From Leptothermofonsia sp049200465 (GTDB taxonomy: Bacteria; Cyanobacteriota; Cyanobacteriia; Leptolyngbyales; Leptolyngbyaceae): 64,000 bases of DNA. The position numbers and the translations under genes were made by a program. The notes under the pieces were generated by a model that saw only the letters and a program-made list of their open reading frames with translations, did not search any database and was not told where the DNA came from. Below are positions 43,661-52,868 of this stretch, piece by piece. Location: assembly GCF_049200465.1 (NCBI RefSeq), contig NZ_CP120836.1, positions 3,906,001 to 3,970,000 on the forward strand. The letters run 5' to 3'. Numbering within the stretch: position 1 is the first letter of the stretch; every line of letters begins with the position of its first letter.

Positions 43661-44155
43661 TTAGTTGCTCGTTGTTATACCAATCGTCCATCGGTAAAAT
43701 TTGGGTTCTTCCGGTGTTTGAAGCTGGAGCGATCGCTCTGGTAACCACTCACCCATATCGAAATCACGGGATATGATTCGTGTACCTGGTTTCAACTGAC
43801 GAAATAACTGAGGACGTAAACGTAAGTTGAGATGGGGTAATAGATACAAAAACACCACAGTAGCATCGCTGAAGTTCGTTTCGAACAAATCTTGATGGCG
43901 AAACTCCACAAGATTACTGACACTTGCTCGCGCTGCATCCTCCTTTGCTTTTTGAATGCGTTCCGGATCAATGTCAACGCCCACACCACGGGTACCAAAC
44001 TGCTGTGCCGCTGCAATTAACAGACGCCCGTCCCCACACCCCAAATCATAGAAAACATCGGATGCTGCCACCTCTGCCAGCTTCAGCACCTCTGCGATCG
44101 CCTCCGCCTCTGTAGGGATATAACCAATATCTGGCTTACGGTCAAAACGCTGCAT
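43661..44155 (-). CDS. Class I SAM-dependent methyltransferase
   Basis: A 164-residue cytoplasmic protein. FYDLGCGDGRLLIAAAQQ is the SAM-binding motif I, VGVDIDPERI the acidic loop, and VVFLYLLPHLNLRLRPQLF and PGTRIISRDF follow as later core strands. This short type of methyltransferase, with GYIPTEAEAIAEVL before the core, is widespread in cyanobacteria with no assigned substrate. Convergent with the GT-C gene, 12 bases apart. Confidence 0.87.
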   Translation of the reverse strand: MQRFDRKPDIGYIPTEAEAIAEVLKLAEVAASDVFYDLGCGDGRLLIAAAQQFGTRGVGVDIDPERIQKAKEDAARASVSNLVEFRHQDLFETNFSDATVVFLYLLPHLNLRLRPQLFRQLKPGTRIISRDFDMGEWLPERSLQLQTPEEPKFYRWTIGITTSN

Positions 44156-44222
44156 TTTTTTAAGGGAGAGAGGGGAATGAGTAAATAGGTGGATGAGTAG
44201 ATGGATGTAACGAATTTTGGAG

Positions 44223-44307
44223 GGTGTTACAGAAACGGGGCTTTGACTCCTTGAAACCCTGATTCCCTCGCCCCCTTTCCAAGATTACCCAAAAAATTGA
44301 CAAACCC
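44223..44307 (+). repeat. Dispersed repeat family C, copy 2
   Basis: Same order of blocks as 39736-39823: GGTGTTACAGAAACGGGGCT ... GAAACCCTGATTCCCTCG ... AAAAAATTGACAAACCC. Lies between the methyltransferase and the ABC transporter gene. Confidence 0.85.
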
Positions 44308-44365
44308 GGTTTTGAATTCTGAGTCAACTCCTGTCACCTGTCACCTGGCTCCTTCCTTCCCCCTG

Positions 44366-46758
44366 TCACCTAAAAATATCCTTCTGTTTTTGAATCCAGA
44401 ATGTAATGAAAAGATAGAGAATGGCGTGTAAGCCCAGCATACCCCAGTTGAGCCAGAGGTTATGCCAGGTTGGGTCATAAACTGCCGTTTTCTCCAAGGG
44501 TTGGGCAACGAAACTGCCATCAGGCAGCAAGATCGGTTCTGGTACCATGGCGTTGACATTCACCAGGCTGCCGTAGGCTCCCACGGACCAGCGGCTCAGC
44601 ATCAACCAGGAGATTTTGTTGGCAAAGCCTTCCATCTTGAACAGAACCCCGGAAAAAAATAATTTGAGGTAACAGCAACAGAGGAAGGGCACTATTGGCC
44701 TGAGTGCTGTTGCGGACAATCGCCGAAATCATCAGCCCCATACTCATGCAGGCAATCAACGTCAGGAAGGTGGTAATCCCCAAACCCAACGACCAGGGCA
44801 GCAATTCTGGCTTCGGATCGGCAAAGCCCGTCAGAATGACCGCAACCATCAGCAGCGTTTGTACCAGTGCCAGCCCAGCTAGAATCACCGTTTTGGAACC
44901 AAGGTAGGCAAACAACCCTAGGTTAATCAATCGCTCCCGCATGTAAATTGCCGTCTCTTTGACAATTTCCTGAAGTGAACTGGAAAGTCCGACCCAGAGA
45001 GCCGCACAGGTAAATACAAACAACACTCGTAGGGCCAGGGGAGCCAGTGTGGGGTCGGGCTTGTCGCCCAGAATCAGGGGGGCTTTGTTTCGCACCGCCA
45101 GAGTAATCAGACCGATGGCGATCGGAGCCGTCAACAAAGATAGTGCCAGAGTTGCCAGATCGCGAAGAATCAGTTGGAAATAGCGCTGAGTCAGTAAGGA
45201 GAGCTGTTTGACAAAAGAAGTGCCTTTGCTGGGAGAGGCAGGCAGTGGTTGTCGGGTGGCATTGCCAGGGCTGAGATGTCCGGTTACGTAACACCAGTGG
45301 TCGTCGGATTGGCGAAACTTTTCTGCCCAATGGCGAACCACCATTTCGCCCCGCTCTAATTCGTTGTAGATATCGGCAAAATCTCCAGAAGTAACGCCAA
45401 AAAATTCCAGCGCTTTAGTGGGCGGACCAAAGTAGCAGAGCCGCCCGCCACGACCCACGAAAACGATGTGATCGCAGAGTGTAATGTTTGCCGTTGCATG
45501 GGTCACCAGAATCACCGTTCGCCCCTGGTCTGCCAGTTTGCGGAGCAGTTGCATCATCTTCTTATCCAACCCCGGATCGAGCCCTGACGTGGGTTCATCC
45601 AGAAAGAACAATTTGGGATCGGCCAGCAATTCCACCCCAATGCTGACCCGTTTGCGCTGACCCCCACTCAGCTTACTGACCAGCACATCGCGCCGTTCGG
45701 CCATTTCAATTTGTTCCAGAGTTTTGCTAACCACCTCATCGATATCAGTATCGGCAGGAAGCCGCAACTTTGCTGCATAGGTCAACACTTCTGCAACGGT
45801 CAATTCCCGATGCACAATGTCGTCCTGGGGCACGTAACCAATCTGAGAACGGTAAATGCCAAAGTTGCTGCGCAGGGCATTGCCATTCAAATACACGATG
45901 CCCTTATCGGTGGGATCAAGACCCAGCAGGGTTCTCATCAATGTCGATTTACCCGCACCACTGCCACCCACCAGAGCCACAAATTGTCCCGGCTCAATTG
46001 CCAGCGAAATCTCATCCAGTAAGCGGCGAGTCTGGTTTCGCCGATCTTTCACTTCCCGTACCAGTTCCCAGGCATCCAGGCGAATTTGATTGCCCCGGTC
46101 TACCACCTCCAGGATGTCTCCCCGTAGAACCAGGGTAAAGGGACCAATCTGGACGCTGGACCCTTCGCTCAGGTAAGCACTGCCGTCAACCCGCACGTTG
46201 TTAACAAACACTCCATTGGTGCTGTGATCCCGCAGGATGTAGCGTCCGGTTCCATCGGGTTCAATGGTGGCATGGCGACGAGAAACGATGAGTGCTTCCA
46301 GTTGCAGGGTGGTTTGGGGGATCGCGCCCCAGTAATACGGATCGATTTTTGAGGGACAGCGATCGCTTCTCTGGCATCTCTGCCGTTTCCGCCCCAAAGG
46401 GATTGCGATAGGCCAGCACAATCTGATTGCGGGGATTTTGCCCAATCCGCAGTTCAGTTCCATGCTTAAGCGGATAGCCCTTAGCCGGAGTGATGCGAGT
46501 CCGGTTAATAAACAGCCCATTTGTGCTGGGCTTTTGACCATCGCCATCATAGATGCAATAGTCTTCCCCTTCGCGCCGTAGCAGGGCATGGCAGCCGGAA
46601 ATGATCTGCCAGTCACTCGGCACTAGCAAATCTGAGCGATAGGGATCTCGGCCCAGAAAATGTTGCTCCTGGGTGAGAAAGAGCTGAATGGCGTGTCCCT
46701 GGTTATTGAGTTCCAGGAACGGTTGAGTGAGGACAGTCTTCTGCTCAGAGATAGGCAT
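44366..46758 (-). pseudogene. FHA-domain ABC transporter (ATPase plus permease), two frameshifts
   Basis: One gene in three frames. From ATG 46758: first FHA domain (SDWQIISGCHALLRREG, NGLFINRTRITP), then a second FHA domain starting RSVLLGRDP. At G5 46316-46320 one extra base breaks the frame; reading over it gives GRDPQTTLQLEALIVSRRHATIEPDG. The ATPase follows (GGSGAGKSTLMR, LSGGQRKRVSIG, LFFLDEPTSGLDP) and an ABC-2 permease. At A7 44653-44659 another extra base shifts QIIFSGVLFKMEGFANK into the last frame, ending QKQKDIFR. Restored length is about 797 residues, typical of cyanobacterial FHA-ABC exporters. Either two homopolymer sequencing errors or a recently inactivated gene. Confidence 0.85.
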
Positions 46759-46820
46759 GTGGGCGGTTAGGGGCTAAAAAGAACAGGCAGACGAGCCCTT
46801 CGTCCAGCATACCCACTGCC

Positions 46821-47111
46821 CTAGCCGGTATAGCGTCTCCATCCGAAAAAGGTGGTCACAAGGTAAAGTTCAATCACTGAACCAATCACCGAAGGAATCA
46901 GCGGTACTCCCAGAATCCCCCAATGCAGAATGTCAGAGCTGACTCCATACTGGTCTTTGAGGAATTTGAAAACCACTTCCCCTAACCAGACGCCTGTCAA
47001 TCCGGTCAGCATCAATCCCAGAAAACGACCGGGAATGCGGTGGGGAATCAGAATGTTGGCAATGCCCGCACAGAGAATTGCAACGATGAGTTGTACAGCC
47101 AGATGTTCCAT
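46821..47111 (-). CDS. GlsB/YeaQ/YmgE-like membrane protein
   Basis: A 96-residue protein from ATG 47111 (MEHLAVQLIVAILCAGI), which has AGGAGA five bases upstream; the ATG at 47132 is less good. Three hydrophobic segments are visible (about 4-25, 30-48, 67-90), with the HRIPGRFLGLMLTGLTGVWLG glycine-rich region typical of transglycosylase-associated/GlsB small membrane proteins. These are often linked to stress responses, without a known activity. Confidence 0.8.
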   Translation of the reverse strand: MEHLAVQLIVAILCAGIANILIPHRIPGRFLGLMLTGLTGVWLGEVVFKFLKDQYGVSSDILHWGILGVPLIPSVIGSVIELYLVTTFFGWRRYTG

Positions 47112-47157
47112 AGTTTCTCCTGAGAAATTCATGGACAGTGGTGCTGCACCCTGTTTT

Positions 47158-47280
47158 TATAGTTCTCGCCAGCTTGCTTAGGACACTGGATTTAAGGGGG
47201 AGTGGGGGCTGCGCCTCCAGCCAGGGATGGAAACCCTGCATTCCCCAACAAAACTTTCGTTTTGCTGTACCAGGGCTATA
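47158..47280. repeat. MITE-like element, family A copy 2
   Basis: Left end TATAGTTCTCGCCAGCTTGC and CTTAGGACACTGG correspond to family A; the centre has AAGGGGGAGTGGGGGCTGCG-CCTCCAG, then AACAAAACTTTCGTTTTGC as in family B, ending CAGGGCTATA. It appears to be a mosaic of two repeat families. The surrounding gap 47133-47469 has no gene. Confidence 0.75.
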
Positions 47281-47469
47281 AGCAGCGATCGCAGGGGTAG
47301 GTAATAAAAACAACTCCCCCCCTACTGGTAGGCGCAGGAGGAAAGCAAGAGGATTGAAATCAGTTAAATTCTTATGCTTTGCGAACTGGCGGAATAGCAC
47401 TAACAGGTTAGAACCTGCTTCGCTAGCGTTCCACATTCACACCCCTGTGCTTAATCTTAACGTGAGGAA

Positions 47470-48282
47470 TCATGAATTAAAACGCCCAAGTTCCTGCGAT
47501 CGCACAGATGCAGCTCGTACCGCTTCAATGAGCGCCGAACGCAAACCTGATCGTTCTAACTGAGCAATTCCAGCTATCGTTGTGCCGCCGGGACTGGTAA
47601 CCCGATCTTTCAGTTCTCCAGGATGCATACTCGATTCCTGCAACAGTTGGGCTGTACCTTTGACCGTTTGCAAGGCCAGTTTCATTGCGATCGCCCTCGG
47701 CAATCCGGCAGCAACTCCACCATCCGCCAGCGCTTCAACCACGACTGCAACAAATCCAGGCCCAGAACCGGACAGCCCAGTAACAGCATCCATCAAAGCT
47801 TCGGGAACTTCAACTACTTCTCCAACGGCTGCAAAGATCTGCTGGGCTAACTTCAGGTGGTGGGGTTGGATATGGCTACCTGCTGCGATTGCCGTTATTC
47901 CTACCCCAATGGTGGCCGGGGTATTCGGCATTGCTCTAATAACCGGGTGTCCAGAAAACCCAGCTTCCAGTCTGCTCAAAGGGATTCCCGCCAGGATGGA
48001 AAGGATTAAGGGGGGAAGGGTTTGGGCGGTAACGGATAGATCGGCAACCACCGCTTCAAACATTTGAGGTTTGATCGCCAGCATCAACACTTCCGTAGCG
48101 ATCGCCGCTCGATTGTCTGCCGTAACCTGAACCCGATACCGCTCTGCTAGAAACGCCCGTCGCTGTGGTTGGGGTTCACTCACCAACACATCCTGCGGAG
48201 CGTAGATCCCCTGTAAAATAAGACGGGATAAGAGAGCTTCTCCCATTACCCCGCCGCCAATAATACTTAATTTTACAGACAC
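47470..48282 (-). CDS. proC: Pyrroline-5-carboxylate reductase
   Basis: A 270-residue enzyme making proline from pyrroline-5-carboxylate with NAD(P)H. LSIIGGGVMGEALLSRL is the Rossmann dinucleotide motif; VIRAMPNTPATIGVGITA, AVTGLSGSGPGFVAVVVEAL and LKDRVTSPGGTTIAGI are the substrate and dimer motifs. Length is standard. It follows sepF on the same strand in the order pipX-pipY-sepF-proC known from cyanobacteria, with 317 bases between sepF and proC. Confidence 0.96.
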   Translation of the reverse strand: MSVKLSIIGGGVMGEALLSRLILQGIYAPQDVLVSEPQPQRRAFLAERYRVQVTADNRAAIATEVLMLAIKPQMFEAVVADLSVTAQTLPPLILSILAGIPLSRLEAGFSGHPVIRAMPNTPATIGVGITAIAAGSHIQPHHLKLAQQIFAAVGEVVEVPEALMDAVTGLSGSGPGFVAVVVEALADGGVAAGLPRAIAMKLALQTVKGTAQLLQESSMHPGELKDRVTSPGGTTIAGIAQLERSGLRSALIEAVRAASVRSQELGRFNS

Positions 48283-48479
48283 TGAACGTCTCCTGAAGCG
48301 ATTAGCTGTTGATTGCTAGGTGTAATGACACCAGACGTTATTCCCATTTGATTAGTGCATTACGCTATCGCTAACAGCACCCTGCAAATACAACCCTGTA
48401 TGTCAATACAGCTCAATACAGTTAAGGATTGTGGCTTTAATAACACCGCATTCTTCGAGCAAATTGACACCTCCTCCTT

Positions 48480-48502
48480 CCCCTCTCCGACTCGGAGAGG
48501 GG
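48480..48502. repeat. Palindromic hairpin in the sepF-proC gap
   Basis: CCCCTCTCCG-act-CGGAGAGGGG is a perfect 10-bp stem with a 3-base loop, followed by GCGCCAAAGGCGGGGTGAGG. This type of CCCCTCTCC/GGAGAGGGG palindrome is a common dispersed element of cyanobacterial genomes. It may attenuate readthrough from sepF into proC. The rest of 48283-48599 holds no gene. Confidence 0.75.
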
Positions 48503-48599
48503 CGCCAAAGGCGGGGTGAGGTTTTCGGAGTTATTTAACTCTCATACCTAAGGGGTAGAGGTTTAGCACTCTAGCTAACAACTAATCACTAACAACTGA

Positions 48600-49211
48600 T
48601 TATTGCGCCATCCGCATCTGGTCATTAGACCAAGCCGCTGCCGGAGGAGCCTGACGGGGCATCCGCATTTGAGGTTGTTGCATCGGAGCATCGAAACCGG
48701 TGGTGTTCTGGGTACTGACCTGAACACAACTGGGGGTGAACAGGAAAATGCTTTCACCAATGCGTTCTTGATGCCCATCGATCGCATAGGTACCACCAGC
48801 AACAAAATCCACCGCTCGTTGAGCCTGATCGGGATCCATAATGGTGAGATTGAGCACAACCGACTTACGCTCCCGCAAAGCTTGAATCGCCTGGGGCATT
48901 TCTTCAAAGGAACGAGGCTCCATCACTACCACCTCAGAAATCCCGTTGGTGGCACCAGGCATACCAATCACATTGCTCATACCAGGAGTGGTGCCCATAC
49001 CAACATCTGCACCCATCGCTGGGCGATCGCGGAACCGACTGCGACGAGCACGCACATCTTCCTGGGATGCCTGAGGCATTGGCTGGGGAGCGTGTTCTTG
49101 CTGATAAAGATTCTCGTAGTCACCTCCATCCATTTCGTCATATTCGTACTCGTAATCCATCTGCTCGTTAAAGCCAACGAAGTCCCGTAGTTTATTGAAT
49201 AGATTGCTCAC
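48600..49211 (-). CDS. sepF: Cell division protein SepF (Cdv2)
   Basis: A 203-residue FtsZ-associated protein. A short membrane-targeting N-terminal helix (MSNLFNKLRDFVGFNE) is followed by an acidic, Tyr-rich linker and the SepF core (VVVMEPRSFEEMPQAIQALRERKSVVLNLTIMDPDQAQRAVDFVAGGTYAIDGHQERIGESIFLFTPS), then a Met/Gln/Pro-rich tail. SepF tethers FtsZ to the membrane at the division site. Length fits cyanobacterial members. Located between pipY and proC. Confidence 0.96.
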   Translation of the reverse strand: MSNLFNKLRDFVGFNEQMDYEYEYDEMDGGDYENLYQQEHAPQPMPQASQEDVRARRSRFRDRPAMGADVGMGTTPGMSNVIGMPGATNGISEVVVMEPRSFEEMPQAIQALRERKSVVLNLTIMDPDQAQRAVDFVAGGTYAIDGHQERIGESIFLFTPSCVQVSTQNTTGFDAPMQQPQMRMPRQAPPAAAWSNDQMRMAQ

Positions 49212-49646
49212 TGTTCACGCTCCATCACGATCAGGGTGTAGTTATGAATCAATGCGGGTGGCTAGAAATCCAGGAATCAAACTAGCCGTTACTGTACAAA
49301 TGATGAGGACTGCCTTTAGGGGTTGTAGTGATAGCCAAACGATTTACGTTAGTGGCTCAATCTGCAAGCGAATATATTAGGCGCCTCGCCTGGTTTGGCT
49401 GAATTGAAAATTTAGTATACATCCACATTCTTGAAATGGATAGGTTATTAACGGTTTTTCGTTTAAAGTTTGGAGGATTTACGAAAATTACATTATAGGA
49501 ACAACTAATGATAGACCATTCACTCAAAAAACGAACAAAAATAATCTCAAAAGTCTTTTCCGCGCCCAGAATTTAATGATGTCTAAAGGTTTTCCTCGAC
49601 AATTTGCCGTTATTGTTTGAGATTGTCTTCGGTGCTCAAGGCCTTA
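49212..49646. other. Gap between pipY and sepF
   Basis: 435 bases without a coding frame. The part 49380-49560 is A/T-rich and would suit a separate sepF promoter and long leader. Nothing repeat-like stands out. Confidence 0.55.
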
Positions 49647-50336
49647 CTAGGCTGGGCGATCGCCAAACAGGATGCGGCCCAGGCGTATCATGGTTGCTCC
49701 TGCTTCAACGGCCAGCTCGTAATCATCCGACATTCCCATTGAAAGTTGGCCCATTCGAATATGAGACCAGTTCTGAGTGGCGATTTTGTTAGCAAGTTCG
49801 CGCGTTTGTTGAAAAACAGCTAATATTTCCGAGTCATTTAAGCCCAGGGGTGCAATCGTCATTAAACCCTCAATATTGAGGTGCTCGCAGCGATTTAGTT
49901 CTGGTAAATCCTTCAACAAATCAAAGGTTGACCAGCCATATTTACTAGGGTCTGGTAAAAGTTTGACTTGTAGCAAAATCTGCGGTTTTCGCGATAGCTG
50001 TTCTGCTAACCGATTTAATTTTTGGGCCAGCTTTAAGCTATCAACTGAGTGAATCCATTGGAATTGCCCTATCGCTTTTTGTGCTTTGTTAGTTTGTAAA
50101 TGCCCAATTAAATGCCAGGTTATACCGGTCAGGTTTTGAAGTTGCGCTTGCTTTACTTCGGCTTCCTGTACCCGGCTTTCGCCAAAGTCACGAATCCCCG
50201 CATCGTAGGCTTCGCGTATTGCATCAACTGAAACCTGCTTGGTTACGGCAATCAATCGCACAGACGGGGGCAGGGTTCGACGTATCTCCAAAATGCGCTC
50301 TGAAATTGTACCCCCAAGTTTAGAAAACGGCATCAT
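49647..50336 (-). CDS. pipY: PLP-homeostasis protein PipY (YggS family)
   Basis: A 229-residue pyridoxal-phosphate-binding protein. RLIAVTKQVSVDAIREAYDAGIRDFGESRVQEA carries the PLP lysine in AVTK and the ENRVQE-like motif; ITWHLIGHLQTNK, IHSVDSLKLAQKL and LSMGMSDDYELAVEAGATMIRLG are the other family signatures. It controls vitamin B6 pools and shares a transcript with pipX: its ATG overlaps the pipX stop by four bases, an arrangement known in cyanobacteria to couple translation. Confidence 0.95.
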   Translation of the reverse strand: MMPFSKLGGTISERILEIRRTLPPSVRLIAVTKQVSVDAIREAYDAGIRDFGESRVQEAEVKQAQLQNLTGITWHLIGHLQTNKAQKAIGQFQWIHSVDSLKLAQKLNRLAEQLSRKPQILLQVKLLPDPSKYGWSTFDLLKDLPELNRCEHLNIEGLMTIAPLGLNDSEILAVFQQTRELANKIATQNWSHIRMGQLSMGMSDDYELAVEAGATMIRLGRILFGDRPA

Positions 50337-50602
50337 TGAAATGTTTGTTTATAAACTCCATGGAGGCGATCGTAATCTAGAGATTGACCCAGGCGGCGCA
50401 GCGATCGCATTCGGCTTTCAACCAAAATCCGGGCATCTGTTCGAGTGATCGGCTCAAACTCCAAGCCATCTTGCCCATTTGCAACCAAGAAAAATAAACG
50501 TTGCGCATACAGGGTCGTGAACAACTCTCGCTTTTCATCGACCAAACATACCCTGAACAGCAAGCCAAAGTTGGGATGATTGAGATAATTTTCGTTGCTC
50601 AT
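50333..50602 (-). CDS. pipX: PII-interacting protein X
   Basis: An 89-residue protein, MSNENYLNHPNFGLLFRVCLVDEKRELFTTLYAQRLFF..., with the Tudor-like N-terminal fold followed by two helices (RTDARILVESRMRSLRR, YDRLHGVYKQTFQ). PipX is a coactivator of the nitrogen regulator NtcA and is sequestered by PII according to energy and nitrogen status; its presence is specific for cyanobacteria and identifies the phylum. Co-transcribed with pipY. Confidence 0.96.
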   Translation of the reverse strand: MSNENYLNHPNFGLLFRVCLVDEKRELFTTLYAQRLFFLVANGQDGLEFEPITRTDARILVESRMRSLRRLGQSLDYDRLHGVYKQTFQ

Positions 50603-50753
50603 TCAGGTTTGAACTGGACAGACGTTGAAGATATTACACCCATTTTCTTATCCCATCACTTTACGTGATATTGCTGCGCTCTTCCAGTCATGCCTGTCAC
50701 CGCCCTATGGTCAACCCTATCAACCCCACCGCTAAACTCTTAGGAAAACCCCT

Positions 50754-51890
50754 TCACCGTTGAAGACTGCGAGGGTCTAAGGCATCTCGCAAGCCATCCC
50801 CCAGTAGGTTGAATGCCAGTACAGTCAGGATAATCAGAATCGCAGGGGGCCAGATTAACCAGGGTTGAAGCACCAGAATCGACGCATTCGTAGCCAGTGA
50901 GAGCATATTGCCCCAGGAAGGATCAGGCTGTTGAATGCCAAGTCCGATTAAACTCAGAACCGACTCCGCCACAATAAAGCTGGGAATTGCCAGCGTAGCT
51001 GAAATAATGACATAGGTCAGGGTCTGCGGTAAAACATGGCGAATAATGATGTAAAGCGACTTGCCCCCCATCGCGCGGGCTGCCTGTACAAATTCTCGCT
51101 CCTTTAAGGAAAGCACCTGACCCCGAATCACTCGTGCCAGGGCTGCCCAACTAATGAAGGAGGTGATCAGGATAATCAGCAGAAACCGTTGGGCACTGCT
51201 AAGACCGGGTGGTAAGACTGCCGCCAATGCCACCAGTAAGTAGATGCTGGGAATGGTCATCAGCACTTCCACCAGACGCATCAAAACATTATCAATCCAG
51301 CCACCAAAGTAGCCAGAGATACCGCCCACCAGCATTCCTAATGGAAAGGAGATGGCAATTCCAACCAGGCCAATGCTGAGACTGATGCGCCCACCGTATA
51401 CCAAGCGGCTGAACTGATCTCGTGCCTGTTCGTCAGTGCCAAGCAGGTTGAATTGGCCAGGCCCCGTTGTACCAAACAAATGGAGATTACCGGGGATACC
51501 AGGAAAAAGCTCCACTTCTTCAAATCTAGGGTCGGTCAGGGAGAACTGGGTGGGCAGAGGGAGTTTGATCTGAAGGATGCGATACTCATCCCCCTGCACC
51601 AATAAGCGGATAGGGGAGGGTTGGTCCCGATCAACAATGAGTTGGCGATCGCCCGTCTGCAAATCCACCGGCCCCTGAGTAGTGGGGTAAACATGGGGAC
51701 CAATCCACTGCCCAGACTGGTTTCGCCAATAGATCTGCGTTGGTGGCAACATAGCTCCATCCGGCTGCGACGCATAGGGGTCATAGGGAGCGACAAACTC
51801 TGCAAAAATCACCGCCAGGTAAAACACCAGCAACAATAGTGCTCCAAACCGCGCCAGATTATTCTTCTTTAGTCGTTGCCACCAGTTCAT
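50754..51890 (-). CDS. Oligopeptide-type ABC transporter permease (OppC/DppC-like)
   Basis: A 378-residue membrane protein. The first helix (NNLARFGALLLLVFYLAVIFAEFVAPYDPYAS) is followed by a long periplasmic loop of about 110 residues, longer than in E. coli DppC, then five helices of the binding-protein-dependent permease domain with the EAA loop SLKEREFVQAARAMGGKSLYIIIRHVLPQ contacting the ATPase. Partner OppB, ATPase and binding protein genes are absent from the window, so it works with subunits encoded elsewhere. Confidence 0.92.
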   Translation of the reverse strand: MNWWQRLKKNNLARFGALLLLVFYLAVIFAEFVAPYDPYASQPDGAMLPPTQIYWRNQSGQWIGPHVYPTTQGPVDLQTGDRQLIVDRDQPSPIRLLVQGDEYRILQIKLPLPTQFSLTDPRFEEVELFPGIPGNLHLFGTTGPGQFNLLGTDEQARDQFSRLVYGGRISLSIGLVGIAISFPLGMLVGGISGYFGGWIDNVLMRLVEVLMTIPSIYLLVALAAVLPPGLSSAQRFLLIILITSFISWAALARVIRGQVLSLKEREFVQAARAMGGKSLYIIIRHVLPQTLTYVIISATLAIPSFIVAESVLSLIGLGIQQPDPSWGNMLSLATNASILVLQPWLIWPPAILIILTVLAFNLLGDGLRDALDPRSLQR

Positions 51891-51920
51891 GGGAGGAGAT
51901 GGGCTAGGGTCAAAGAACTA

Positions 51921-51958
51921 TTCTATAGCAGGTACCAACTTCTATAGCAGGTACCAAC
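51921..51958. repeat. Perfect 19-bp tandem duplication upstream of permease gene
   Basis: TTCTATAGCAGGTACCAAC occurs twice in tandem at 51921-51939 and 51940-51958, about 30 bases upstream of the permease start. Its first 14 bases recur once more at 52909-52922, upstream of the HD-domain gene. Confidence 0.92.
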
Positions 51959-52031
51959 TGACCTTCACCCTATCACTCCATCGGTCTTCTCATCTACTCA
52001 TCCACCCATCCACTCATTCACTCACTCCCCC

Positions 52032-52868
52032 TCACTCCTGTGGCTTTTCGTGCTCTACCACAAACACATTGGAATACAGGTTGGCAATAATCTGCTTGCC
52101 CTGTTGGGTAAGAGACAGATAGTAAAGCGCATCCTTGATATAAGGAAAAACACCGTGCCAGTAAAACTTGGGATAGTTTTTACGCAAATCGCCAGGATGG
52201 CGGTAGCCCAGGACTTTGTTGACACCCGTTTCTTCAAACTCATAGAAGAGGGCACTAATTTTTTTCAGATAGCGGGGGTCGCTGAGTTGCCCAATCAGGT
52301 CCGAGGCACGGATGAGAGCAGGGTAATTGATAGTGTCCTGGTGGTCTTCGGCAGCGGGGACGGGAAAACGGGTAAGTTCAATGTTTTGTTTGATCACTTC
52401 AGCATCAATGAGCTTGTGTCCACCAAATCGCTCGTCAATAAAAAGTTTTGCCCGATCAACATGGTAGGGAGTGAGCCCAGCATCGGTAGAACCGGGAGGC
52501 AGAGAGACCATGGCACCATCCCTGCCAGTGGCATAAAGACCATCCCGATCCTGACGGCAGACCCCTTTAACGTAGCCAATATCGTGGCACACCAGCGAAA
52601 TAATGAAATGCAGCCAGTCTTCACAGGAAACTCCCCCTTGGCGGATATGTTTTCCGCGCAAGATTTCCTGCCCTACCAGAGTCACCAAAATGGAGTGTTC
52701 AACATTGTGGTAAAGCGCATCGCTGTTTGCAATGTTCTCCATAGCCATCCCGCCCACCCAGGCAATGATATCTTCATAGTCAGACTTCCAGCCCCCATAG
52801 GTGCGGCGGTAACCTTCTTTGAGTTTGTTCACAAAGTCTTCGATGAGAAGTTCTGTCGCGTTAAACAT
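52032..52868 (-). CDS. HD-domain metal-dependent phosphohydrolase
   Basis: A 278-residue cytoplasmic protein. The HD array is visible as Y-H-N-V-E-H in SDALYHNVEHSILVTLVGQEIL, the HD pair in FIISLVCHDIGYVKG, and a later Asp in LIRASDLIGQLSDPRY. These would bind two metals and hydrolyse a phosphodiester or nucleotide. LPPGSTDAGLTPYHVDRAKLFI is a further conserved region. Substrate unknown. Stand-alone gene with repeats on both sides. Confidence 0.87.
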   Translation of the reverse strand: MFNATELLIEDFVNKLKEGYRRTYGGWKSDYEDIIAWVGGMAMENIANSDALYHNVEHSILVTLVGQEILRGKHIRQGGVSCEDWLHFIISLVCHDIGYVKGVCRQDRDGLYATGRDGAMVSLPPGSTDAGLTPYHVDRAKLFIDERFGGHKLIDAEVIKQNIELTRFPVPAAEDHQDTINYPALIRASDLIGQLSDPRYLKKISALFYEFEETGVNKVLGYRHPGDLRKNYPKFYWHGVFPYIKDALYYLSLTQQGKQIIANLYSNVFVVEHEKPQE

